Shown in pieces: positions 54,033-61,380 of a DNA stretch of 64,000 nt. The position numbers and the translations under genes were made by a program. The stretch's first letter is position 1; every line of letters begins with the position of its first letter. The DNA is from Occallatibacter savannae (GTDB lineage Bacteria > Acidobacteriota > Terriglobia > Terriglobales > Acidobacteriaceae): contig NZ_QFFY01000005.1 in assembly GCF_003131205.1 (NCBI RefSeq), positions 310,001-374,000 of the forward strand. The letters are read 5' to 3'. Under the pieces are notes generated by a model. It was not told the origin of the DNA, made no database searches, and saw nothing but the letters and a program-made list of their open reading frames with translations.

Positions 54033-56303
54033 TCATTTCGCCTCTTCGATGAAGACCAGCTCGGAGCTGAGCGGATTGGCGAGATGTACCCGGGCCCCAC
54101 GCATCATCAGTTCCCCGCCCTCCGCTGTGCGATCTGGAGCTGACCCGTCATTGCAGTGGAGGCGATAGCGCTTCGTTGTGTCGAGGCCGGAGAGAACGAA
54201 GGTGTGATTGTCCTCGTTATCGATAGTCCCGCGGAATGCGAAGAGGACGCCCTGTTTGCGCGCCGGATCCCAGTACTGCATTCCATCCCAGTGAACGCCA
54301 TCTGGCCGCATGGAAACGTGATAGAGCTGCGCATCGCGGATCAGAGGCCGGATCCTTTCTTTGTAGAGTGCGATCGCGATTTTGGCGGTCTCATGCTGCT
54401 CGGGAGTCCACGCTGTCGTGTCGATCATAATCGTGAACCAGCCCATTAAGCCGCTGCGAAGCATGTAGAGGAAATTGTCGGTGTTCGGAGTCGGCCACTT
54501 CTCGACGTAGCTCTCCAGCATGGCGGGCGGCAGCATGTAGCTGGTGTCGTAGAAGGCGCGGCGATTCGAGAGTGGGTCGTAGGTGTCGGTTATAGAGAAA
54601 TAGTCGGCGTGCGCGGCGGACCCGAAGTCGACCATACGTCCGCCGTCGTTGCAGACTTCGAAGATGAGGCCGGGATGCTCGCTCCGCATCTTCGCGTAGA
54701 TGTCGTAGTACGCGCGTACCGCGTGGTAGCTGACGTCGGTCGCGTTGTCGGCCATGACGAAGTCGAAGCCGGAGTCATGAATGACCTTTTGCGTGCTTTG
54801 GTTCGGCGGAGCATGAGGATGATCTCTGCGAATGCATCCCTGCGCAACGAGGTAGCCGTCGTGCTCGAGCATGTCGAGATGGTTGTCGGTGATGATGCGA
54901 TCGACTTCCTTTTCAAGATAATCGTGCGCCGCCGGCACGCCAAGATCGACAGTCTCGCCTTTAAACTCCTCCGGCTTCCAGTCAGGTGCGAGATCGGTGA
55001 CGAGCCAGTCGCGGACTTTAGGATCGCGTACGTTAAGCGCGCCGGGTTGCGTGTCGAGGCCGGCCTGTGTCCAGTCAACCCAGAGACCGAAGCGCATGCC
55101 TTGCTTGTGCGCCGCATCGGCGATGGGGGCGAGGCCATGGGGAAACTTCCGCGGGTTGGCGTACCAGTCGCCTACACCCCGGAACCACCCGGCATCGACG
55201 TGGAACATCTCAAAGCCAAGCTGCTTTGCGTCGGCGATCATGCGGAGCGCGATGGCTTCGTTCACCTGCATGCCGCCGCCCCAACTGTTGTTGACGGTGA
55301 GCGGGTATTGCGGATCGCGCCATGTGCCTGGGTTGCCGAGTACGTTGCGCACCCAGGTGTGGAGTTGGTTGGCGGCGCCGTCGGGTCCGCCAGTGAACGT
55401 GCCTAAGAAGACCGTGGGCGTCTCAAACTTTTCTCCGGGTGCGAGGCGGGTGCGGAAGGGACCGGGTTCGGGGTTGAGACCGAGGACCGTCTCTACGGTG
55501 TTGCCGGTGCGATGGAGGGAGATGCGGGTGCGGCCGCTGAACTCGATGCCCGCATACCAGCCCGATTGCGGCGCTTCAGCGTCGAAGACGAATTCAGCGG
55601 GGATAATTTCGCGGGCTTCGCCGGGTTGCGGGAATGCGTAGGTGGAGGATTTGCCGGTCCACGAGTAGCCGTCGGAGATGTCTTCGAAGTGCGTGCCGGT
55701 GGCGGAGGGAGTGTCGGCGCCTTTTTCGACGTAGAGGTGGCGGAGTTTTTGTCCGGATTCATAGGGGATCTGCAGGCGCAGCGAGTCAACCATAGGGAGC
55801 CATACCTCTTCCCCGCTGAGGTTCTGGACAGTGATGCAGTGCTCGACAGGGCCGTGGTCGCCGCGAGCCTGCCACTCCCACGAGAGGCGGAGATGAGGCG
55901 TCGCGGATTCGTAGACAAAAACAACGTGCTTCGTGTTATCCGTTGACCTCGAGATTACGTGCCAGTGCAGTGAGACATCTCTGCCATTGATTTTTACGGC
56001 GGTGGGCAGATTCTCAATCGCGTAGTTGGTGAAATGCAGTCTGTCAGGACGATCCAGCAAAGTGAGCCTTGGTCCGTTCGGCGCATCCGTGAGAAACAGT
56101 GTCTGATCCGAATTGATTATTAGCGACTGAGGAAGAGTCGTCGTTGCAAGGGCGCCGGTGGTGCATGCTGCCCATGCAAACAGGGAAAGACAGTACTTCA
56201 GCCATAGAGCAGATGTTCTCGCCACGCCCAACATCATCGCAGAGTTCGACGCACTCGAAGTAGGTGAGGCTCGCCGGTGATCCCTGACGCGCTTTAGATT
56301 CAT
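54033..56303 (-). CDS. Alpha-galactosidase-like glycoside hydrolase (GH36 type)
   Basis: A 756-residue exported hydrolase. The N-terminal part contains a signal-like helix (WLKYCLSLFAWAACTTGALA). A start at 56237 would place this at the very N-terminus and is also possible. A beta-sandwich domain reaches to about residue 330. The TIM barrel follows (NNSWGGGMQVNEAIALRMI, HVDAGWFRGVGDW). The likely nucleophile Asp is in LDMLEHDGYLVAQGC and the acid/base Asp is in FEVCNDGGRMVDFG. A C-terminal beta-domain ends the protein. Family assignment rests on these two GH36-like motifs. The substrate may be alpha-galactosides of plant origin (inference). Confidence 0.78.
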   Translation of the reverse strand: MNLKRVRDHRRASPTSSASNSAMMLGVARTSALWLKYCLSLFAWAACTTGALATTTLPQSLIINSDQTLFLTDAPNGPRLTLLDRPDRLHFTNYAIENLPTAVKINGRDVSLHWHVISRSTDNTKHVVFVYESATPHLRLSWEWQARGDHGPVEHCITVQNLSGEEVWLPMVDSLRLQIPYESGQKLRHLYVEKGADTPSATGTHFEDISDGYSWTGKSSTYAFPQPGEAREIIPAEFVFDAEAPQSGWYAGIEFSGRTRISLHRTGNTVETVLGLNPEPGPFRTRLAPGEKFETPTVFLGTFTGGPDGAANQLHTWVRNVLGNPGTWRDPQYPLTVNNSWGGGMQVNEAIALRMIADAKQLGFEMFHVDAGWFRGVGDWYANPRKFPHGLAPIADAAHKQGMRFGLWVDWTQAGLDTQPGALNVRDPKVRDWLVTDLAPDWKPEEFKGETVDLGVPAAHDYLEKEVDRIITDNHLDMLEHDGYLVAQGCIRRDHPHAPPNQSTQKVIHDSGFDFVMADNATDVSYHAVRAYYDIYAKMRSEHPGLIFEVCNDGGRMVDFGSAAHADYFSITDTYDPLSNRRAFYDTSYMLPPAMLESYVEKWPTPNTDNFLYMLRSGLMGWFTIMIDTTAWTPEQHETAKIAIALYKERIRPLIRDAQLYHVSMRPDGVHWDGMQYWDPARKQGVLFAFRGTIDNEDNHTFVLSGLDTTKRYRLHCNDGSAPDRTAEGGELMMRGARVHLANPLSSELVFIEEAK

Positions 56304-56411
56304 TGCCAAACGCTCTGTAAAAGCAATTTAGTACATGCTCGCCTAGCTACCCTGGACCGCAACTTTTTGTGTCAACAACGATCTAATGAAACAGAGGTAT
56401 CAAAGAACATC

Positions 56412-57452
56412 ATGCAAAGCCGATTGATGAAAAGTGCAATGGTTGCGCTGCTCGGCTTGGGGCTCATGGGAACTCCGCTGTTCGCTGCGGACATAAATAA
56501 TGGGAATCAAGCAACGCAGGCACGGCAGGCCGTTCCGGGAACGGTGAATTACATAGAAGGTGCTGTCTATCTCAACGGATCGCAGTTGAATACGAAAGAC
56601 CTGGGCAATGTGACCGTTGAGCCGGGGCAGGAGATCAGCACAGAAAAAGGTAAAGCAGAGGTGCTGCTGATGCCGGGCGTGTTTCTGCGGCTCGACGACA
56701 ACAGCACGGTGAAGATGGTTTCGCCTGACCTGGCGCTCACGCAGGTGCAGCTTGAGAAGGGCCGGGCCGCCGTCGAGGTAGACGAGATCCACGACCAGAA
56801 CAATCTGCAGGTGATTGATGCGGGCGTGACCACGCGGCTGAACAAGCGCGGCTACTACGAGTTTGACGCCAACCGGCCCGAAGCCATGGTCTTCAAAGGC
56901 GAGGCGCACGTGCAGGTGGGCGACAACAAGTGGGAGAAGGTGAAGGGCGAGCACCAGGTCGTGCTAAGCGCTGGAGCGGAACCGAAGCCGCAGAAGTTCG
57001 ACAAGGACGACGCAAAGGACGATCTCTATAACTGGAATAGCCTGCGCTCGCAGTACATGGCTGAGGCCAATAACCAGATGGCTTCCGAGTACACCGGTCC
57101 GTACGCGGGCCCGGGCTGGTACTGGAATCCGTGGACGTTCGGTTACGCCTACATGGGGGCGGGGCCGTTCGCCAGTCCGTTTGGCTGGGGCTTTTATCCC
57201 TTCGGCTGGGGTGGCTACTACCCCTACGGCTTCTATGGCGGCTACTACGGGCACCCAAGGGTAATTCACCGCGGCGGGTACGTGGGCGGGGTTCGCCACG
57301 GGTATGTGGGCGGTGCGGTGCGCGGGAACCCCGGGCACTTCGGCGGCATGCATAACGGCGGCTCGATGGCGCCTGCAGGTGGTGCGCATCTCGGGGGCGA
57401 CCTCCACGGCGGGGCTGCGGCCGGTGGCTTTCACGGCGGTGGTCGGCGGTAA
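56412..57452 (+). CDS. Exported FecR-like domain protein with Gly/Tyr/His-rich tail
   Basis: A 346-residue secreted protein. Signal peptide residues about 1-25 end in PLFAAD. A FecR-like beta domain follows (VEPGQEISTEKGKAEVLLMP, FLRLDDNSTVKMV, and a second strand set GEHQVVLSAGAEPKP). From about residue 220 it is rich in Gly, Tyr, Trp and Pro. It ends in Gly-His repeats (HGGAAAGGFHGGGRR). FecR domains elsewhere sense or bind glycans and ligands; here there is no sigma factor or TonB partner nearby. It is followed by a strong terminator. Confidence 0.72.
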   Translation: MQSRLMKSAMVALLGLGLMGTPLFAADINNGNQATQARQAVPGTVNYIEGAVYLNGSQLNTKDLGNVTVEPGQEISTEKGKAEVLLMPGVFLRLDDNSTVKMVSPDLALTQVQLEKGRAAVEVDEIHDQNNLQVIDAGVTTRLNKRGYYEFDANRPEAMVFKGEAHVQVGDNKWEKVKGEHQVVLSAGAEPKPQKFDKDDAKDDLYNWNSLRSQYMAEANNQMASEYTGPYAGPGWYWNPWTFGYAYMGAGPFASPFGWGFYPFGWGGYYPYGFYGGYYGHPRVIHRGGYVGGVRHGYVGGAVRGNPGHFGGMHNGGSMAPAGGAHLGGDLHGGAAAGGFHGGGRR

Positions 57453-57472
57453 ACTCCGACATTCGAGAATCC

Positions 57473-57503
57473 GGCTTCGGGAGCAATCCTCTCGAAGCCT
57501 TTT
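57473..57503 (+). terminator. Terminator after the FecR-like gene
   Basis: A stem GGCTTCG (57473-57479) with CGAAGCC (57493-57499) is followed at once by TTTT. Confidence 0.75.
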
Positions 57504-57555
57504 CCTTTGGAAGCGGAGAAAATAGAGAGCTGTACGCCAGTTTTTCACATCGGAG

Positions 57556-57600
57556 AATTCACAATTCACAAAAATCACAATTTTGTGTATTCTGTGATCT
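57556..57600 (+). promoter_or_regulatory. AT-rich repeat/palindrome leader before the aminotransferase-serA operon
   Basis: This stretch has three CACAA-type repeats, the palindrome CACAATTTTGTG (arms CACAA and TTGTG at 57576-57587) and an outer ATCACA/TGTGAT pair (57574-57579 and 57593-57598). It is much richer in A and T than the surrounding DNA, lies 60-100 bases before the ATG, and looks like an operator-promoter region. Binding by the HTH part of the SerA fusion is a hypothesis. Confidence 0.45.
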
Positions 57601-57663
57601 CTAGAGCGCACAACGTCTCGCCGGTTCAGCACTTCAGAATTTCCAGCCCAGAGAGGTATCTCC

Positions 57664-58845
57664 ATGATTCGAAAAACCCGCCTTTATACCCCAGGACCGA
57701 CCCCCCTGCTCCCGGCGGCGCAGTTCGCTATGGCAGCGGCGGATATGCACCACCGCACGCCGGAATTCCGGGCGCTCTTCCAAAAGGTGTTGGCTCAGCT
57801 CAAGGTCTTCGTCGGCACGAAGAACGACGTGCTGCTGCTGTCGAGCTCCGGGACGGGTGCGATGGAGGCTTCTGTCTCCAACCTGACTTCTCCGGGGGAC
57901 ACGGTGCTGGTGCTCACGGCCGGCAAATTTGGCGAGCGCTGGACGGGGCTGGCCAAAGCCTTCGGCTGCGAGCCCGACGTGGTCTCCGCTCCCTACGGCC
58001 AGACGTTCGAACTCGGTCAGATCCGGGCGGCTCTGAAGCCGGAGCACCGCGTCGTCTACATGCAGGCGACCGAAACCTCTACCGCCGTAAAGCATGACGT
58101 TGAGGCCATCGCGAAGCTTATCAAGGAATTGGCGCCGGAGACGATCCTGGTGGTCGACGGGATAACGGGGCTAGGCACGACGCACTTTGACGTGGATGGC
58201 TGGGGCATCGACATCCTGATCGGCGGATCGCAGAAGGCGGTAATGATTCCGCCTGGGCTGGCGTACCTGAGCGTGAGCGAGAAGGCGTGGGCGGCCATGG
58301 AAAAGTCGAAGAACCCGCGCTACTACTTCGACCTGCGCAAGGAACGCAAGAACGCCGTCAAGGGAGAGAGCGCTTACACACCGGCTGTTGCGCTCGTAGC
58401 CGGGCTCGGCGCTGCGCTCGACTACATCGCCGGACAGGCGGGCGGCGATCTCGAGAAGGGCCGCGACGCGCTCGTGAACAACGCGATTGTGAACGCGGAG
58501 GCGACGCGGGCTGGGCTGGTATCGCTCGGCTTCACGCTGTTTGCGCCAACGGCACCTGCAGCTGCTGCAACGGCTGTAGCGGTTCCGGAGGGAATGGACT
58601 CCGGAACTGTCGTCAAGGCATTGAAGTCGAAGTTCTCGCTGGTCACGGCAAACGGCCAGGGCGAGATGCAGGGGAAGATCTTTCGCGTGGCGCACCTCGG
58701 GTTCTTCGACTATCTGGACACGGTCGCGTTCCTCGGCGCCATGGAGCACATCGCGAAGGACACGCTGGGACTGAAAATCGAGTTCGGCCAGGCAGTAGCG
58801 GCGGCGCAGAAGGTTTTTGCTGCGCGAGTGGTCAGTGGTCAGTGA
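57664..58845 (+). CDS. Class V aminotransferase (serine-glyoxylate / phosphoserine type)
   Basis: A 393-residue PLP-dependent enzyme of the alanine-glyoxylate / serine-pyruvate aminotransferase group. It shows LYTPGPTPLLPAA, substrate and PLP contacts in SSSGTGAMEASVSNL, the Asp in ILVVDGITGLGTTHFDVDGW and the PLP-Lys in GGSQKAVMIPPGLA. It sits directly before the SerA fusion gene, so it probably supplies the transamination step of serine synthesis in place of SerC, as in other phyla. The start has GAGAGGT eight bases upstream. The last residues (VVSGQ and stop) are encoded by a heptanucleotide repeat. Confidence 0.85.
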   Translation: MIRKTRLYTPGPTPLLPAAQFAMAAADMHHRTPEFRALFQKVLAQLKVFVGTKNDVLLLSSSGTGAMEASVSNLTSPGDTVLVLTAGKFGERWTGLAKAFGCEPDVVSAPYGQTFELGQIRAALKPEHRVVYMQATETSTAVKHDVEAIAKLIKELAPETILVVDGITGLGTTHFDVDGWGIDILIGGSQKAVMIPPGLAYLSVSEKAWAAMEKSKNPRYYFDLRKERKNAVKGESAYTPAVALVAGLGAALDYIAGQAGGDLEKGRDALVNNAIVNAEATRAGLVSLGFTLFAPTAPAAAATAVAVPEGMDSGTVVKALKSKFSLVTANGQGEMQGKIFRVAHLGFFDYLDTVAFLGAMEHIAKDTLGLKIEFGQAVAAAQKVFAARVVSGQ

Positions 58846-58855
58846 TCAGCGGTCA
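58828..58855 (+). repeat. Four-copy heptanucleotide tandem repeat
   Basis: Four 7-base units in a row: GTGGTCA, GTGGTCA, GTGATCA, GCGGTCA. The first two and part of the third encode the last residues and stop of the aminotransferase. AGTGATCAG at 58841-58849 is the reverse complement of CTGATCACT at 58883-58891, so a hairpin could form in the gap before the SerA fusion gene. Confidence 0.7.
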
Positions 58856-58929
58856 GAACGCTTGCTGAATCCAACATCTTTTCTGATCACTAAGCAACGA
58901 ACACTGTTCACTGCTCCGCAGGAGCTTCA

Positions 58930-60753
58930 ATGTCCGAACTCACCTTTGGCGAAAAACTAGTCATCGCGCGGCGGCAGCTCGACCTCTTCTCGTACCAGAT
59001 GGCCGAGTTGCTGGGCGTGCATCCGAATTCGATCACCAAGTACGAGCGGGGAGAAGGGAAGCCGCATGCAGCAGTGGTGCGCATGTTCGACCTCCTCTGT
59101 GAAAAGCACAACATCCGTTTCGATGAATTTGTGGCCGGGGCGGACCCAGCTGCCAAGGGAGAAAAGATGAAGATTGTTCTCGCGGAAAAGGTATCCCCCG
59201 CAACTCTTGCGATCTTCCAGGCTGAGCCTGGATGGGAAGTTCTGACCCACGACCAGCTGCCCAACGGGCTGCCCTCAGCGCTGGCCGACGCGGATGCTTT
59301 GGTTGTCCGCAGCGCCGTGCAGGCAGATGACGCTCTCATGGAACACGCGCCGAAGCTGCGTGTCATCGGCCGCGCTGGCGTAGGCGTGGACAACATCGAC
59401 GCCGATGCAGCAACGCGGCGCGGCATTGTGGTCATGAATACCCCGGGCGCCAACGCAGTTGCCGTCGCCGAACTGACCATCGGCCTCATGCTTGCGCTCG
59501 CGCGAAAGCTGCCGACGGCAAACGCCACGATGCATGCCGGTAAGTGGGAGAAGAAGAGCCTGCAAGGCTCGGAACTGCGTGGAAAGACGCTCGGCATCCT
59601 GGGCCTTGGCCGTATCGGTCTTGAAGTCGCGCGCCGGGCGCGCGCGTTCGGCCTGGAAATCATCGGCAGCGATCCGTTCGTTTCCGCAGCCGTCGCGCGT
59701 GAAAACGGCATCCGGCTGGTCACGCTCGATGAGCTCTTCGCCGGCTCGGACTATCTCACGCTGCACGTTGGCCTCACGCCGCAGACGCACGGCATTATCA
59801 ACGCCAAGACGATCGCAACCATGAAGAAAGGCGTGCGCATCATCAACTGCGCGCGCGGTGAACTGGTGGAGGATGAGGCATTGCTTGCTGGGCTCAAGTC
59901 CGGCCAGGTTGCCGGCGCCGCGCTCGATGTCTTCACCGTTGAGCCGCCCAAGGACTCGCCGTTTGCTGCGCTGGAGAATGTGATTCTGACTCCGCACATT
60001 GCCGGATCGACCGCGGAAGCCCAGGAAGCCGTTGGGGTGCAGATCGCGATGCAAGTGCGCGAGTACCTCAAACTCGGCGTGGTGCAGAATGCAGTCAATC
60101 TGCCATCGCTGAGCCACGAGGAATACGTGCAACTAGCTCCCTTCATCGATCTCGCGGGCAGGCTCGGTGCATTCCTGGCGCAGGCGGGCAAGAGCGGCAT
60201 CGAAGGCATCCACCTTACCTATGGAGGCGCACTCGCGGAGTCGAAGACCGACCTGGTGCGCAACGCCGCAATTGAAGGCTTGCTGCAGGGCTCAGAAAAT
60301 GTGAACCGGATCAATGCGCTCGCAGTTGCACAGGAGCGCGGCATCCGCGTGCACGAGGAGAAGGAAGAGACTCGGCGCGGCGGTTCGGCAACACTGCTGG
60401 CAATCGAGCTACACACAGCCGGTGGACGAAGCCACGCGACAGCCACCGTGATTCACGGCGAACAGCCACGCCTGCTCGAGTTCGACGACATTGATATCGA
60501 GGCGCCGCTCGAGGGGAATCTGCTGGTCTGCCGCAACCTCGACGTGCCCGGCGTTATCGGAAAGATCGGAACGATTCTCGGCGAGCAGGGCGTGAACATC
60601 GCCAACTTCGCACTCGGCCGCGAGAGAAGCGGAGCGAAACCGGTGAAGGCGCTCGCGGTGGTTCAGGTGGATGCACCGGTGCCGAACAGCACGCTCGATG
60701 CACTCAAGACGATTGAGGCGCTGCTCGAGGCGAAGCCGGTACAGCTGGGGTAA
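58930..60753 (+). CDS. serA: XRE-type HTH domain fused to D-3-phosphoglycerate dehydrogenase
   Basis: A 607-residue protein. Residues about 7-65 are an XRE-like helix-turn-helix (ARRQLDLFSYQMAELLGVHP, then NSITKYERGEGKPHAAVVRM). After a 15-residue linker, residues 80-607 are a full-length SerA of the 528-residue type. Its NAD fold shows GRAGVGVDNID and LGILGLGRIGLEVARRARAF, the catalytic Arg/Glu/His lie in NCARGELVEDEAL and LTPHIAGSTAEAQ, the intervening-domain start is NAVNLPSLSHEEY, and the ACT domain near residue 530 is RNLDVPGVIGKIGTILGEQG. It oxidises 3-phosphoglycerate, the first step of serine synthesis. An internal ATG at 59167 with GGGAG five bases before it would give SerA alone, so two products are likely. 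The outer start has GCAGGAG within a small GCTCC/GGAGC hairpin (58913-58925). Confidence 0.9.
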   Translation: MSELTFGEKLVIARRQLDLFSYQMAELLGVHPNSITKYERGEGKPHAAVVRMFDLLCEKHNIRFDEFVAGADPAAKGEKMKIVLAEKVSPATLAIFQAEPGWEVLTHDQLPNGLPSALADADALVVRSAVQADDALMEHAPKLRVIGRAGVGVDNIDADAATRRGIVVMNTPGANAVAVAELTIGLMLALARKLPTANATMHAGKWEKKSLQGSELRGKTLGILGLGRIGLEVARRARAFGLEIIGSDPFVSAAVARENGIRLVTLDELFAGSDYLTLHVGLTPQTHGIINAKTIATMKKGVRIINCARGELVEDEALLAGLKSGQVAGAALDVFTVEPPKDSPFAALENVILTPHIAGSTAEAQEAVGVQIAMQVREYLKLGVVQNAVNLPSLSHEEYVQLAPFIDLAGRLGAFLAQAGKSGIEGIHLTYGGALAESKTDLVRNAAIEGLLQGSENVNRINALAVAQERGIRVHEEKEETRRGGSATLLAIELHTAGGRSHATATVIHGEQPRLLEFDDIDIEAPLEGNLLVCRNLDVPGVIGKIGTILGEQGVNIANFALGRERSGAKPVKALAVVQVDAPVPNSTLDALKTIEALLEAKPVQLG

Positions 60754-60814
60754 CTCCCACGTCTAAAGGTCGAGATGTAGGGCGCCCAAAAATCCAAATC
60801 CTGACCCTTGCTCT

Positions 60815-61306
60815 TCAGCCCATCACGCTCTGCTTGCCCAGCCAGGAGCGGATATATGCGGCCTGGCCTACGTGGTAGGTCTCATGCAGAACCATGAAGT
60901 TGATGGTCCCGCTCAGCTTGCCATCTGCGCTCGGAGGCCCGGGTTTAGCTGCCGGCGTGTCGAGCAACTCTTCCGTTGCGGATTCGAGAGCATTATGAAG
61001 ACGCACGCAGCTCTCATCCCATGCGGCAAGCACTTCACTCGGCGACGGAGCATCCGGACACTCAGTGCACTTCTCTCCCCGTGCATAGAGCTTCATCCAA
61101 GGCAGTCTCCACTGATCTCCCAGCCGCGCAAGCACAGCGGAGCGCGACCAGATCAGGTGGCCAACAATCCACAGCATGTGATTGGTACGATCGTTCGGGC
61201 GCTTGAGCCAGTCCTCGTCGGTGAATCCAGTGAGGCCCTGCTTCAGGAAGTTCGAATTGGTCTTGAAGTTCTGCGAAGCAATTTCGAGCCGAGGCGAAAG
61301 GGGCAT
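60815..61306 (-). CDS. DinB family protein
   Basis: A 163-residue four-helix-bundle protein of the DinB/YfiT superfamily. The metal-binding His residues are in IVGHLIWSRS and VLHETYHVGQAAYIRSWL, and a Cys-rich loop GEKCTECPDAPSPS lies between. Members are thiol-dependent S-transferases or metal-dependent hydrolases. Its substrate is not known. It is convergent with serA and transcribed from a start at 61306. Confidence 0.85.
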   Translation of the reverse strand: MPLSPRLEIASQNFKTNSNFLKQGLTGFTDEDWLKRPNDRTNHMLWIVGHLIWSRSAVLARLGDQWRLPWMKLYARGEKCTECPDAPSPSEVLAAWDESCVRLHNALESATEELLDTPAAKPGPPSADGKLSGTINFMVLHETYHVGQAAYIRSWLGKQSVMG

Positions 61307-61380
61307 AAGGATACGATCTCCTTTTTGCCCCTAAGATTACACCTCAGACATGCGCACGAAAATGTCGAACGGAAGTGGAG

